Part shown: positions 27,960-37,718 of the stretch, piece by piece | How the letters are laid out: every line of letters starts with the position of its first letter | Numbering within the stretch: position 1 is the first letter of the stretch | The notes under the pieces: model-generated | Databases searched by the model: none | Seen by the model: the letters and a program-made list of their open reading frames with translations, nothing else | Told to the model about the DNA's origin: nothing | Made by a program: the position numbers and the translations under genes | Source: Citrobacter amalonaticus | Lineage (GTDB): Bacteria > Pseudomonadota > Gammaproteobacteria > Enterobacterales > Enterobacteriaceae | Assembly (NCBI RefSeq): GCF_002918555.1 | Contig: NZ_PQMB01000002.1 | Span: forward strand, 1,380,409 to 1,444,408 | Direction: 5' to 3' | DNA length: 64,000 nt

Positions 27960-28964
27960 TTAACCTAACAGACTGCGCACCGTCTGGCTGGAGAGGCGGG
28001 CCTGTCCGTTTACCGCCTGCGCCAGCACCTGGTAGTTATGATTCGCATGATCCAGAACGCCCCCCAGATTTTCTGAAGCCTGTACTGCGCTTTCCCCCTG
28101 TGGAAAGCGCGCCATCCCATCGATTAACTGCCGCGCTTTCTCCTGCTGCACCGCCATTTGCGCACGCTGATCGCTAATCGTATCCAGCGCCTGCTGTATC
28201 CCGTCCAGCGCACGATTCCCCCCCTGCCGGACGCGCTGCAACAGCTCATCTGCCCGTGAAGGATCGGCAAAGCTTTTCAGCGGGGTAAACGCTAACGTTT
28301 TCTCCGCCCCACTGCATACGCTCAGCGTCTTCTCAATTTGCGGCCACTGCGCCTCGGTGGTGGAAAAGGTCATCTCGCCCTGCCCTTCATGCATCTGCAC
28401 ACCCACGCGACGCAGGGCATGACTCATCATCATGTTGTACTGGCCGGGTTGGGTATCCTCTTCGACCACAACCGCAGAAAGCTGCGTCTGACGCCCGTCT
28501 GAAATGCTGAACATTCGCGAGCCGGTGGAATTGTCCCGCAGCCTCTGCGCCAGATCCGGCGAGTGGAAGCTCACCCGCGCCTCCCCCTGCAGGACGGACT
28601 TCAGTTGCCGATCGACGGCCCCCCCTGACAGCGTGGGACGTTTTTCCAGGAATGCCGCCAGCTCGCTCCCCTTCTGCTGCTGCGCCTGACCGCCGCGACG
28701 CGCCGTGTGACGATAATCCAGCAGATGCTGTTCCAGTTGCCCCAGATAGTGGTCAGCCTGCTGCAACGTGGTCAGTTGATCGTTGAGCTGAACGCTGTAG
28801 CGCTGCGGGCGGGTAGCGATCAGTGGCGAAGCCGGGTAGTCGCTGCTCGCCGTCGCGGTTGACTTCTGACGGACAGGGGTATTCTGCGCAACAGCGTGCT
28901 GTTGGACCGAAGAGTTAAGGGTTCCGCTACCGGAGAGTGACGTTGTATTTAAGCCGACCTGCAT
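27960..28964 (-). CDS. lafW: LafW, putative lateral hook-associated protein
   Basis: 334 residues from ATG at 28964 (MQVGLNTTSLSG), preceded by CAGGAATACT; an upstream GTG frame is less likely. Sequence is helical at both ends, with Gln-rich coiled-coil stretches (LTTLQQADHYLGQLEQHLLD; QALDTISDQRAQMAVQQEKA), as in axial proteins. Its position after lfgL matches lafW of E. coli Flag-2, described as hook-associated. It is not FlgK, FlgL or FliD, which are encoded separately. Exact role unknown. Confidence 0.75.
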   Translation of the reverse strand: MQVGLNTTSLSGSGTLNSSVQQHAVAQNTPVRQKSTATASSDYPASPLIATRPQRYSVQLNDQLTTLQQADHYLGQLEQHLLDYRHTARRGGQAQQQKGSELAAFLEKRPTLSGGAVDRQLKSVLQGEARVSFHSPDLAQRLRDNSTGSRMFSISDGRQTQLSAVVVEEDTQPGQYNMMMSHALRRVGVQMHEGQGEMTFSTTEAQWPQIEKTLSVCSGAEKTLAFTPLKSFADPSRADELLQRVRQGGNRALDGIQQALDTISDQRAQMAVQQEKARQLIDGMARFPQGESAVQASENLGGVLDHANHNYQVLAQAVNGQARLSSQTVRSLLG

Positions 28965-29047
28965 AGTATTCCTGAACTGCTGCTGTACCACTCCGCTTTC
29001 CCACACGCCGGGTGCCGACGATGAGAAAGAGGAGCCCGGGAGAAAGG

Positions 29048-29977
29048 TTAAAGCTCACTAAATAAGTTCAACTGACTCACTTGCGAATAGGTTTTCAACG
29101 TGGCTTCCATCGCCATTTCCAGACCGGTAAACGTGATAGACGCCGGGCCGTAGTCCAGATCGCTGAGTTGACCGATGAGCTGATCGTTTGAGGTGGCGAT
29201 ATCCGTCTGCGCGTCGCTCAGCATCGACATCGTATTTTGCGTCTCGCCCAGCGAAGCAATTGATGCGTTCAGCGAATCGGACGCGTCATCCACCACGTCA
29301 ATGGCATTGGCAATGTCGCTTTGCACCTGCGGGTCAGCCGGATCGACGGTCGGATCCTGCAACTCACTGGACAGCGAGGTGAGCGTGTTGAGCACGTCCA
29401 GGTTGCTGCCAAAGAAGTCGCTGACCGCCACGTTGGTGTCCACTTCCACCCCGTTGGAAACCGTCGTCTGACGATGGCTGCTGTTCCCCTGATACGTATA
29501 GCTATCGGTTACGCCGTCGCCGTCATCATCGACGGCCACAACAGGCGGCCTGTCGTTGACCGTACCGCCAAAGACATAGTGGCCGTCTTCATCCTGGTAA
29601 TTCAGCGCCGCAACCATGGATTCAGTCAAAGACTGAATATCCTGCCCAAGACTGGCCAGCGACTCTGCGGTATTGCTACCGTTCGCCGCCTCCAGCAAAT
29701 CGTCACGCACCGCCAGCAGGCTGTTGTTGACGCCATCCAGAATCGATTCCTGCTGGCTCATCCCCGCAGACGCCGAATCAATATTGCTTTGATACTGTTC
29801 GATAGCCGACTGCTGACGGTCCAGCTGGGTGATACGGGTGGCGGCAATCGGATCGTCCGACGGCAGCAAAATACGTTTCCCGGTCGCCATCTGGGTAACA
29901 ACATGCGACAAATCGCCGGAGAGTTGGTTAAAATTCTGCGTCATGGAAACATAAGATTGTTGAGTACTGACTCGCAT
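29048..29977 (-). CDS. lfgL: Hook-filament junction protein LfgL (FlgL-like)
   Basis: 309 residues with the FlgL N-terminus MRVSTQQSYVSMTQNFNQLS and the ATGKRILLPSDDP motif shared with flagellins. It forms the junction between LfgK and the LafA filament. Residues 150-158 (DDDGDGVTD) form a DxDxDG metal-binding-like loop in the variable domain. Strongly acidic. Second last in the lfgB-L/lafW run. Confidence 0.94.
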   Translation of the reverse strand: MRVSTQQSYVSMTQNFNQLSGDLSHVVTQMATGKRILLPSDDPIAATRITQLDRQQSAIEQYQSNIDSASAGMSQQESILDGVNNSLLAVRDDLLEAANGSNTAESLASLGQDIQSLTESMVAALNYQDEDGHYVFGGTVNDRPPVVAVDDDGDGVTDSYTYQGNSSHRQTTVSNGVEVDTNVAVSDFFGSNLDVLNTLTSLSSELQDPTVDPADPQVQSDIANAIDVVDDASDSLNASIASLGETQNTMSMLSDAQTDIATSNDQLIGQLSDLDYGPASITFTGLEMAMEATLKTYSQVSQLNLFSEL

Positions 29978-29991
29978 ACTGACCCTCCAGG

Positions 29992-31368
29992 TTAGCTACA
30001 CATTTCCAGTACGGAATCGAAAATATCCGCACCGGTTGAAATGACTTTCAGGTTGGCCTCATAAATTTGCTGGTAGGTAATAAGGTTCACCGCTTCTTCA
30101 TCCATACTGACGCCGCTGACGCTGCTTTGCTGGTTCTGCGCCTCGGAATAGACATTTGCTGCCGCCTGCGCTTCCGTCTGGTTTTGCTGGCTGTAGATCC
30201 CGATGCTGCTGATGATCGACGAACACGCCTCCCCTACCGTCACGCTCCCCAGGCCATCGATCTCCAGCGGTTCTGTCGAAATATCGATCAGCGCCTGCAG
30301 GTTATCGCTGTTCCCGCTCTCATCCGGTGAACTGGAAAACGCCAGCTCATCGGCGGTGATATCCGGGTTGACCTCCAGCGGACCGTCCGACGCGTTCTCG
30401 TCATAAATGAACAGCGGTTCTCCGGGATTGCCGTTCAGGTCATAGCCCTGGGCCAGCTGGCTGTTAACGGCATCGGCAAACTGCGAAGCCATGCTGTTAA
30501 TGGTGTCGGACAGCGGCGTCAGGATCGCGTTCTGATAGTCAAACAGCGCCCCCAGAGAACCGCCGGTATCGGTATCCATCGTGGAGGTGGTCCCCGCAAA
30601 CGTCAGCGACATGCAAGGCGTGCCGTCGGCGTTCATCTCCAGCGCCAGGGTAGAACTCTCCTGCCCACTGACCAACGGCTGACCGTTTTGCAGCGTCACG
30701 TTGTAGTTGCCTTCATCGTCGATGTTAACCTGGACATCCATCATGCCGCTTAATTCTTCAACCATCTGATCGCGGGCATCGTACAGCGCCGAGGCGTTAT
30801 CGCCGTTGGCCTCTGCCTCAGTAATTTGCTGGTTGTAGCTGGCGATCCCCGACGTCAGGGTGTTCACCTGGGTGACCATCGCCTGCTCCTGGCTGATGAT
30901 TTCGCTGCTTTGTGAGTCGATATAATCCAGCGTGTTGTCAATCCGCATCGCCAGCGCGCCGGATTCGCTAATCACCTGCTCGCGCAGCGCGGAGTCATCC
31001 GGGCTGGTCGTCGCTTCGTTCAGCGCGGCAAAAAAGTTATCGAACCCCGCGCTCATACTACTGTTCTCGTCGCTGAGCACCGTTTCCAGCTGCGTCAAAT
31101 ATTCCTGCTGGGTGCTGTAGTAGCCATAGTCACTGGCGGCATACCACACCTGGTTCACCTGATACTGGTTGGAGACGCGGCGAATGCTGTCAACCTGCAC
31201 CCCGTTTCCGGCGCTGTTTGCCGAGCCGGAGCTGGCGCCAATGGTGCTGGTTACCGCCACCTGTCGGGTGTAGCCATCGGTCATGGCGTTGGCAGTATTC
31301 TGCGCCGTCACGTTCAGCTCCACCTGCGCCGTACTGGCGCCGCTGTAACCAATGTTAATCATATCCAT
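29992..31368 (-). CDS. lfgK: Hook-associated protein LfgK (FlgK-like)
   Basis: 458 residues from ATG at 31368, eight bases after AAGG (a TTG directly upstream is in frame). The N-terminus MDMINIGYSGASTAQVELNV and the C-terminal MDEEAVNLITYQQIYEANLK are FlgK signatures. It is the first hook-filament junction protein. It is shorter than Salmonella FlgK (about 553), the reduction being in the central domains. Acidic, with few lysines. Confidence 0.94.
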   Translation of the reverse strand: MDMINIGYSGASTAQVELNVTAQNTANAMTDGYTRQVAVTSTIGASSGSANSAGNGVQVDSIRRVSNQYQVNQVWYAASDYGYYSTQQEYLTQLETVLSDENSSMSAGFDNFFAALNEATTSPDDSALREQVISESGALAMRIDNTLDYIDSQSSEIISQEQAMVTQVNTLTSGIASYNQQITEAEANGDNASALYDARDQMVEELSGMMDVQVNIDDEGNYNVTLQNGQPLVSGQESSTLALEMNADGTPCMSLTFAGTTSTMDTDTGGSLGALFDYQNAILTPLSDTINSMASQFADAVNSQLAQGYDLNGNPGEPLFIYDENASDGPLEVNPDITADELAFSSSPDESGNSDNLQALIDISTEPLEIDGLGSVTVGEACSSIISSIGIYSQQNQTEAQAAANVYSEAQNQQSSVSGVSMDEEAVNLITYQQIYEANLKVISTGADIFDSVLEMCS

Positions 31369-31466
31369 CAATGAATCCTTGCCGGCCTGTCGCCCGGTAT
31401 CTCGTTAACAACCTTTCCGATAAAGAGCGGCGAAAACCACGCTGTTCTTAAATCGCCGCCTCGCCT

Positions 31467-31781
31467 TTATCCTTTCTCGTGATGAGGAGAGAGTTGCCTG
31501 ACGATCATCGCCGCAATCCCGATCCCCTGATGCTGGGCAAGGGTCGTACACAGCTGGTCGTCATAGAGTCCCTGCATCATGCGCGCTGAGTCGCTGTTTA
31601 ACGGGTTATCTTTTGAATCAAAGATTTCATTGGTTTTACGCATCTCTTTCAACATGTTGCGCAGAAAAATGGCCTCAAACTGCTGGGCTGCTTTTTGCAA
31701 ATCGTTTTCTTTGATTTTGGGGCCCATCAGCGCGTCGCTACCGTCAATGCCGCCGCCACGGGTTACCTTGAGATCCGCCAT
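31467..31781 (-). CDS. lfgJ: LfgJ, rod-cap FlgJ with no muramidase domain
   Basis: 104 residues, corresponding only to the N-terminal rod-binding domain of FlgJ (QQFEAIFLRNMLKEMRKTNE). Salmonella FlgJ is about 316 residues and has a C-terminal peptidoglycan hydrolase, absent here with no remnant in the 95 bases downstream. Rod assembly would need a separate wall-cutting enzyme. Its start overlaps the lfgI stop by one base (TGATG). Confidence 0.92.
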   Translation of the reverse strand: MADLKVTRGGGIDGSDALMGPKIKENDLQKAAQQFEAIFLRNMLKEMRKTNEIFDSKDNPLNSDSARMMQGLYDDQLCTTLAQHQGIGIAAMIVRQLSPHHEKG

Positions 31782-32902
31782 CAGATCACCTCCAGATCAG
31801 CATCCAGGGCACCCGCTTCATGCAGCGCCTGCAGGATAGACATAATGTCATCCGGGGTGGCTCCCAGGTTGTTAAGTGCGCTGACCAGCGTTTTCAGACT
31901 GCTGGACTCCGGCAGCGCAATCATCCCTGGCCGGGCGTGGTTCACCGAAATATTGCTCTGCGGCGTTACCGCAGTACGCCCACCGGCAAACGCATTTGGC
32001 TGGCTGACGTTGCTGCTCTCATTAATCGAAACCGTCAGGCTGCCGTGCGATACCGCCGCCGCATGTAGCGCAATGCCATCCCCCATCACCACCGTACCGG
32101 TACGGGAGTTAAACACGACGCGCGCGCGCACTTTTTCAGCCTGAACCTGAACGTCATCCAGCTGCGACATAAAGGCCACGCGTGCCCCCGGACTGGTGGG
32201 GGCCTGGACGATAACGTTGGTGGAGCTTTGCGCCGTGGCGATGCCGCCAAACGCAGCATTAATCGCACCGGCAATGTTATTGGCGTCTTTAAAAGAAGGA
32301 CGCTTCAGGTTTAGCGTAATGGTGTTCCCCATCTGGAAATCGCTGGGAATTTCACGCTCTACCGTCGCCCCGTTCGGGATAAGACCGACCGTCGGCGTGT
32401 TGACGGTCACGCTGGAGCCGCTGGCGCCGGTGGCGTTCATCCCGCCCACCACCACGCTTCCCTGGGCCAGGGCATAAACTTCGCCATCCGCCCCGTGTAA
32501 TTGAGTGAGCAGCAGGGTGCCGCCACGCAGGCTTTTCGCATCGCCAATGGAAGAAACCGTGACATCAATCGTCTGCCCACGAGAATACATCGGCGGCAGA
32601 GCGGCGCTCACCGCCACCGCCGCGACGTTTTTCACTTTCGGGTCGATTTTACCCGGCAGCTGCACGCCGAACTGGCGCAGCATATTGGTAATGGTCTGAT
32701 TGGTGAATTTCACCTGGTTTTTATCGCCCGTGCCGTCCAGACCGACCACCAGGCTGTAGCCGACCAGCTGGTTTTCCCTGACGCCCTGGACATTCACCAG
32801 CGACTCCAGAGACTGAGCCTGCGACGTACCGGGTATCACCAGGCTCAGGGCGATCGTCACGCCGTGGAGCGCCTTCATCCAGCGCCCGTTCAGATAGTGC
32901 AT
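31781..32902 (-). CDS. lfgI: Flagellar P-ring protein LfgI (FlgI-like)
   Basis: 373 residues. The signal peptide ends at GTSQAQ before [20 protein letters not shown], then the conserved [15 protein letters not shown] segment. It forms the periplasmic P-ring around the rod. I chose the ATG at 32902, six bases after GGAG; an ATG two codons upstream touches that ribosome site. Follows lfgH. Confidence 0.95.
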   Translation of the reverse strand: MHYLNGRWMKALHGVTIALSLVIPGTSQAQSLESLVNVQGVRENQLVGYSLVVGLDGTGDKNQVKFTNQTITNMLRQFGVQLPGKIDPKVKNVAAVAVSAALPPMYSRGQTIDVTVSSIGDAKSLRGGTLLLTQLHGADGEVYALAQGSVVVGGMNATGASGSSVTVNTPTVGLIPNGATVEREIPSDFQMGNTITLNLKRPSFKDANNIAGAINAAFGGIATAQSSTNVIVQAPTSPGARVAFMSQLDDVQVQAEKVRARVVFNSRTGTVVMGDGIALHAAAVSHGSLTVSINESSNVSQPNAFAGGRTAVTPQSNISVNHARPGMIALPESSSLKTLVSALNNLGATPDDIMSILQALHEAGALDADLEVI

Positions 32903-32916
32903 GTTCATCTCCGGCG

Positions 32917-33582
32917 TCAGATCGGGAAGAGAGGATGGTTAAACAGACGCGTCAGCCAGCCTGCCGCGTTGGCGTCGCTGAGCGCGCCGCGTCCCGCATA
33001 GGAGATGCGCGCATCCGCGATACGCTGCGATGACACAGAGTTGTCATTCTGAATATCGTCGGCGCGAACAAGGCCGCTCAGCCGGATGTATTCATCCCCC
33101 TGGTTGAGGGTGAGCCATTTTTCGCCGCGAATCTCCAGGATGCCGTTCGGCTGTACGGAGTGAACCGATACCGTAATCTCACCGCGTAAACTGTTCTGCT
33201 GTTGCGATGTCGCGCTGCCGTCAAAATCACGGTTGGCGTCAATCGATCCCGACAGATTATCTTTGGTGTGACCGAAAATAGTGGGGGCGCCAATATCGAC
33301 GGTGTTATTTTTGCCGAATTTGGTTTTTGCCTGTTTGCTGGACTGGGTCGATTCTTCGAGGATCACGGTCATAATATCGCCCACCCGATAGGCCCGGCGG
33401 TCTGCCGTCAACGACCAGTTGTAGCCGGTTTCAAACACGCCCCCTGCGCGACCGTCCGCCGGTGGCGGCGCTTCGGTTTTGGGAGGAGCAAAATACTCGT
33501 CATTTTTTTTGACTAACAGCGCCTGTGATTCACACCCGCCGAGCAGGGGAAGCAGCACCATCAGCCACAGATAATTTTTCAC
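32917..33582 (-). CDS. lfgH: Flagellar L-ring lipoprotein LfgH (FlgH-like)
   Basis: 221 residues with a lipoprotein signal ([17 protein letters not shown], lipidated C16). Conserved FlgH stretches include [10 protein letters not shown] and the C-terminal RISYAGRG. It forms the outer-membrane L-ring. Aspartate at +2 is absent (CES), consistent with outer-membrane sorting. Confidence 0.95.
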   Translation of the reverse strand: MKNYLWLMVLLPLLGGCESQALLVKKNDEYFAPPKTEAPPPADGRAGGVFETGYNWSLTADRRAYRVGDIMTVILEESTQSSKQAKTKFGKNNTVDIGAPTIFGHTKDNLSGSIDANRDFDGSATSQQQNSLRGEITVSVHSVQPNGILEIRGEKWLTLNQGDEYIRLSGLVRADDIQNDNSVSSQRIADARISYAGRGALSDANAAGWLTRLFNHPLFPI

Positions 33583-33603
33583 GTTCTGCCTGTTTGTTTA
33601 ACC

Positions 33604-33643
33604 GCAGGCCGGAGGGCGACGTCGCCTTACCCGGCCTGCGGGT
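33604..33643. repeat. REP-like hairpin between lfgG and lfgH
   Basis: GCAGGCCGGAGGGCGACG and its partner CGTCGCCTTACCCGGCCTGC form a long imperfect hairpin of REP type inside the lfg operon. Such elements can stabilise upstream mRNA and change the ratio of gene products. Confidence 0.75.
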
Positions 33644-33651
33644 CTGTTTTA

Positions 33652-34437
33652 TTACAGCGTCTGACTGATGAATTGCAGCATGTCGTCTGCCGCTGAAACC
33701 ATTTTGGCGTTCATCTCATAAGCGCGTTGTACCGTGATCATCGCCACCATTTCATTGACGATATCCACGTTCGATCCTTCCAGTGCGCCGTCCTGGAGAG
33801 CGCCCAGTCCATCTTCCCCGGGAATGCCTTCGGTCGGCTGCCCGCTGGCGGCGGTTTCCAGATACAGGTTGTCCCCTTCTGCGGAAAGCCCCGCCGGGTT
33901 GGCAAAGTTCACCAGCGTCACCTGCCCCATCTCCGTCGGATCGCTTTCACCGGGTAAAATCGCGGTCACCGTGCCATCCTCAGCAAACGCCACGCTGGTC
34001 GACCCCGCCGGGATATCAATTTCCGGCTGCACCGGCAGCCCGCCGGAGCTACATAACACCCCATCAGCGTTGATCTGCATGTTGCCGTCGCGGGTATAGG
34101 CGATATCGCCGTTCGCTTTCTGCACCTGGAAAAAGCCCTGCCCCATGATGGCGACATTCATCGTGTTATCGGTGGTTTCCACATTCCCTTCGGTGAAGGT
34201 TTTCTGGGTTCCGACAATGCGCACACCGCTGCCGAACTGCATACCGGTCGGCATAATGTTGTTCTGATCGAGCATCGCCCCCGGCGCTTCCTGGGTCTGA
34301 TAGAACAGATCCTGGAACATCACCCGATCGCGCTTAAAGCCTGTGGTATTGACGTTGGCGATGTTGTTGGCAATCGCACTCATCTCAGCATCCTGCGCCG
34401 AGAGGCCAGTTTTACTGATCCATAACGCTGCATTCAT
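33652..34437 (-). CDS. lfgG: Distal rod protein LfgG (FlgG-like)
   Basis: 261 residues, FlgG length. The N-terminus has the axial motif MSAIANNIANVNTTGFKRDR and the C-terminus VDIVNEMVAMITVQRAYEMN. It forms the distal rod that crosses the P- and L-rings. Between lfgF and the REP-like hairpin before lfgH. Confidence 0.96.
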   Translation of the reverse strand: MNAALWISKTGLSAQDAEMSAIANNIANVNTTGFKRDRVMFQDLFYQTQEAPGAMLDQNNIMPTGMQFGSGVRIVGTQKTFTEGNVETTDNTMNVAIMGQGFFQVQKANGDIAYTRDGNMQINADGVLCSSGGLPVQPEIDIPAGSTSVAFAEDGTVTAILPGESDPTEMGQVTLVNFANPAGLSAEGDNLYLETAASGQPTEGIPGEDGLGALQDGALEGSNVDIVNEMVAMITVQRAYEMNAKMVSAADDMLQFISQTL

Positions 34438-34467
34438 AAAGCTTTATTCCTGATTAAAAGCGGCCAC

Positions 34468-35205
34468 TCAGGAGCCAGTTAACAGACGATTCCCCGAGGC
34501 ACTGATATCTTCAGCGGTCTTCATCATCTTGATTTGCGCCTCAAACTGGCGGTTCATCGCAATGGAGTTCATCATTTCATTGACGGCTGAGACGTTACTG
34601 CCCTCGAGAAATCCGCCGCTGACTTTGATGTTTTCATCGCGCTGGGCCGGAACGCCATCCGCAGTCACCAGCATACCCTGCGCGTTTTTCGCCAGATTAT
34701 TGACCGGAATATCCACCAGCTTCAGGCGATCGATATCCATTGTGGCGGTCACATCGCCGTCATCGGGCGTCACCGACAGCGTGCCGTCGCTGCCAAACGA
34801 AGCAATCGCATTCGGCGGCAGAATGATAGGGCCGTTATCACCGAGCACCAGATTGCCGTTGATGGTTAATTGCCCCTGATCGTCCTGCTGAATATTGCCA
34901 TCACGGGTATAAACTTCATTGCCGTGCCGATCTTCCACGGCGATATAACCGCTGCCCTGGATAGCGACATCCAGCGGGCGTTCGGTTTTCTCAGCAACCC
35001 CCGTGCTGTCGTTAACCCCACTCGGACTTTCCTGCGCCATATAGCGCGTATCAAATCCACTCCCCTTCACCTTCTTGTTTCCGGCCAGCGCCATATCCGC
35101 ACGGAAACCGTTCGTATTTACATTGGCCAGGTTATTGGCGCTAACCTGCTGCTCATACAACGTTTGGGTGGCGCCGCTCAGGGCGGTAAAAATCAACCGA
35201 TCCAT
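34468..35205 (-). CDS. lfgF: Proximal rod protein LfgF (FlgF-like)
   Basis: 245 residues. N-terminal MDRLIFTALSGATQTLYEQQ and SANNLANVNTNGFRAD, C-terminal VSAVNEMMNSIAMNRQFEAQ are FlgF signatures. It is a proximal rod subunit. Between lfgE and lfgG with short spacers. Confidence 0.95.
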   Translation of the reverse strand: MDRLIFTALSGATQTLYEQQVSANNLANVNTNGFRADMALAGNKKVKGSGFDTRYMAQESPSGVNDSTGVAEKTERPLDVAIQGSGYIAVEDRHGNEVYTRDGNIQQDDQGQLTINGNLVLGDNGPIILPPNAIASFGSDGTLSVTPDDGDVTATMDIDRLKLVDIPVNNLAKNAQGMLVTADGVPAQRDENIKVSGGFLEGSNVSAVNEMMNSIAMNRQFEAQIKMMKTAEDISASGNRLLTGS

Positions 35206-35216
35206 ATATGCGTGCC

Positions 35217-36419
35217 TTACATCGCCTGGAAGAGCGCATCATCAAGTTGCGTACTGGTGGAGATCACTTTGGTGTTCGCCTGATAGTTACGCTGCGCCGT
35301 CATCAGCTCCACCAGCTCGGACGTGATATCGACGTTGGAGCTTTCAAGCATGCCGGAAGAGAGCGTCCCGCAGGAGCCGGATCCCGGCGTGCCGATCAAC
35401 GGCGAACCGGACTCACCCGTCTGCACCCAGGCGGTGCCGCTCACGGCTTCCAGACCATCCTCATTCGGGAAGGTGGCCAGCACGACCTGACCTTGCAACA
35501 TGCGCTCGCCATTGCTGTAGGTGGCGTAAACTTTACCGTCGTCATCAACCTGAACGCCGTTTTGCTCCGCCGAGGCATAGCCGTTCGCCGAGTTGGTGGT
35601 GACCGAGAATTCTGAGCCGTACTGGGTGCAGGCTGAGTAGTCGAAGGTCATCTCAATCGGCGCCGCGTCTTCGGTAGTAAAGGTGACGGGCTGCGGCGCG
35701 GTGGGCGATACCAGCTTGCCGCTGTTCGGATCAAAGGTCAGCGTGGTGGGCGGAACGTCGGTCTGCGTTTGACCATCAAAGGTGTACTGCACTTCCCAGG
35801 TGTTATCGCTGGTTTTGGTAAAGTACTGGCATACGGCGTGCTCGTTCCCCAAAGAGTCATACACCGTGGTGGTGTAGCTGTCGGTGTAGGAAGCGCTGTT
35901 GGTTGGGTCAAACGTCACCGTGGCGCGATCGATGGCCTCATCGCTGGCGTCAAAGTTGGCCGTGAAGCTCAGGCTGTCGGTAGCCTGCGCGGGGATGTTG
36001 CCGGTCTGGATCCGGATATCGGTGACGGTCCCCGTTTGCAGCGTGCCGCTGTCATCCACCGGATAGCCTTGCAGATAATCCCCGGACGCGTTAACGATAT
36101 AGCCGTTTTTATCCGTCACAAAAGAGCCTGCGCGGGTGTAGCTGATATTACCCGCGCTGTCGCACATCACGAAAAAGCCATCGTCGTTGATTGCCAGATC
36201 CAGCGCGTTGCCGGTAGAGACCATGGAGCCGCCACGCGAGATGCTCTGCGCGGTTCCCGCGACGCTCACCCCCATTGCCTGGGTTCCCGAATACATCGCG
36301 GAGAATTGGGTGGTCATCGATTTGTAACCGACAGTACCGGCGTTGGCGATGTTGTTACTGATCCCATCCAGCTGTTCGTTGACGGCGTTCAGACCCGTCG
36401 CTGCAATTTCATAACTCAT
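35217..36419 (-). CDS. lfgE: Hook protein LfgE (FlgE-like)
   Basis: 400 residues. N-terminal MSYEIAATGLNAVNEQLDGI and SNNIANAGTVGYKS; C-terminal VDITSELVELMTAQRNYQAN. It polymerises into the universal joint. Very acidic and low in lysine like the other lateral axial proteins. Preceded by lfgD, the hook cap gene. Confidence 0.96.
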   Translation of the reverse strand: MSYEIAATGLNAVNEQLDGISNNIANAGTVGYKSMTTQFSAMYSGTQAMGVSVAGTAQSISRGGSMVSTGNALDLAINDDGFFVMCDSAGNISYTRAGSFVTDKNGYIVNASGDYLQGYPVDDSGTLQTGTVTDIRIQTGNIPAQATDSLSFTANFDASDEAIDRATVTFDPTNSASYTDSYTTTVYDSLGNEHAVCQYFTKTSDNTWEVQYTFDGQTQTDVPPTTLTFDPNSGKLVSPTAPQPVTFTTEDAAPIEMTFDYSACTQYGSEFSVTTNSANGYASAEQNGVQVDDDGKVYATYSNGERMLQGQVVLATFPNEDGLEAVSGTAWVQTGESGSPLIGTPGSGSCGTLSSGMLESSNVDITSELVELMTAQRNYQANTKVISTSTQLDDALFQAM

Positions 36420-36445
36420 TATTTATTCCTGTCGTATAAACATAA

Positions 36446-37285
36446 TCAGAGCACATCGCTCTCGCTGTCCGGCGGCGTGACATCATTCGTGTTATCCGGG
36501 ATACCAAACTGGCTGAGCATGGTGAAGGGCACCTCGCCCACTCCTGTGACGTTGAGCATTGGCGCGCTGCCGTCCAGTGGGATGCGCACATCCTCCACCG
36601 TGCCGGAAACCTCAATCGGCACTTCCTCTTCCCCGGTGTTGGTCACAACCGACACGCTGTAATCCCCAGGCGGAATGGCGTAATCCGCAGGGTTGATGTC
36701 AAAATCCACCTGACCCGGACCGACAGAAGTTTCTCCTTCCGGGATCAGCGACACCGCATAATCGTCCCCGGCTTCATCAGTAAAATGCAGGGTGGCTTCA
36801 GTGCAGGCGTCGTCCAGCGTGACGCGCCCCTTAATTTCCTCATCGCTCACCTCAAGCGAGGTGGTCTGCACCATAATGTCGTCGCCCACCATGTTCCCCA
36901 GCGCCATCACCTGGATGTTGCTCATCAGGATGGCGTTGGTATTCGCCTCTACGCTCATCTCTTCCATCATCGCCACCTGGGCCATGGAGGCGAGCTGATC
37001 GATATATTCTGTGGAATCAGCCGGATCGGTCGGATCCTGATTTTCGATCTCCGCCACAAACAGCGTCAGAAAAGTTTCCACGCCGGAGCTTTCCGTGGTG
37101 GTTGTGGTGGTTGGCGTACCGCTGGTATTGCTGGTGTCCGTCGCGTCAGCGCTGGTGGAGGAGCCGCTGCTCTCCTCCACGTTGCTGCTTTGCGGGGCGT
37201 CGCCCACGCTGTTTTCTGCAACGGCAGTTTCCCCCGCAGAAGAAGAGAGCGTCTGCGATTCGGCATACAGAGCGAGTGTGTTCAT
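36446..37285 (-). CDS. lfgD: Hook cap protein LfgD (FlgD-like)
   Basis: 279 residues. A Ser/Thr-rich N-terminal tail (about 15-70, including a run of six threonines) precedes the FlgD core FLTLFVAEIENQDPTDP and a C-terminal Ig-like region. It caps the growing hook and is absent from the final structure. Its start overlaps the lfgC stop by one base. Confidence 0.93.
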   Translation of the reverse strand: MNTLALYAESQTLSSSAGETAVAENSVGDAPQSSNVEESSGSSTSADATDTSNTSGTPTTTTTTESSGVETFLTLFVAEIENQDPTDPADSTEYIDQLASMAQVAMMEEMSVEANTNAILMSNIQVMALGNMVGDDIMVQTTSLEVSDEEIKGRVTLDDACTEATLHFTDEAGDDYAVSLIPEGETSVGPGQVDFDINPADYAIPPGDYSVSVVTNTGEEEVPIEVSGTVEDVRIPLDGSAPMLNVTGVGEVPFTMLSQFGIPDNTNDVTPPDSESDVL

Positions 37286-37716
37286 TACACTTCCCCTAAT
37301 TTGAGTAAACTTTGCTGCATACTTTTGACGTTATTCAGCACGTCTACGTTGGTTTCAAAATCCCGCGATGCGGACATCATATCGGCCATCTGCTCCACCA
37401 CGTTGACGTCCGGATACCAGACGTAACCGTCCCGGTCCGCCAGCGGATGATGCGGTTCATAGCGCTTCACCGCCCCGCCGCTTTGCACCACGTCCTGCAC
37501 CTGAACGCTGGCACCATCAATCGCGTGCCGGTTATCGCCACCCATCAGGCTATTGTTGTAAACGGCAGCAAATACCGGGCTGCGCGCTTTATAGGCCTGA
37601 GCTTCGCTGGCCGCAGGCGCCTCGGCATTCGCCAGGTTACTGGCGACGGTGTTCAGGCGGAGGGTTTGCGCCGTCATTGCCGAACCCGAAATCTGATAAA
37701 TATCAGTAAACGACAT
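37285..37716 (-). CDS. lfgC: Proximal rod protein LfgC (FlgC-like)
   Basis: 143 residues. N-terminal IYQISGSAMTAQTLRLNTVA and SNLANAEAP; C-terminal VNVVEQMADMMSASRDFETN. Proximal rod subunit. Two bases after the lfgB stop. Confidence 0.95.
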   Translation of the reverse strand: MSFTDIYQISGSAMTAQTLRLNTVASNLANAEAPAASEAQAYKARSPVFAAVYNNSLMGGDNRHAIDGASVQVQDVVQSGGAVKRYEPHHPLADRDGYVWYPDVNVVEQMADMMSASRDFETNVDVLNNVKSMQQSLLKLGEV

Positions 37717-37718
37717 CG

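Noticed and set aside
27905..28177. 90-codon + strand frame over the repeat and the lafW 3' end
   Set aside because: Begins inside a dispersed repeat and runs antisense to lafW; proline-rich nonsense composition.
35769..36662. 297-codon + strand frame opposite lfgE/lfgD
   Set aside because: Antisense to two certain flagellar genes in GC-rich sequence; no ribosome site.
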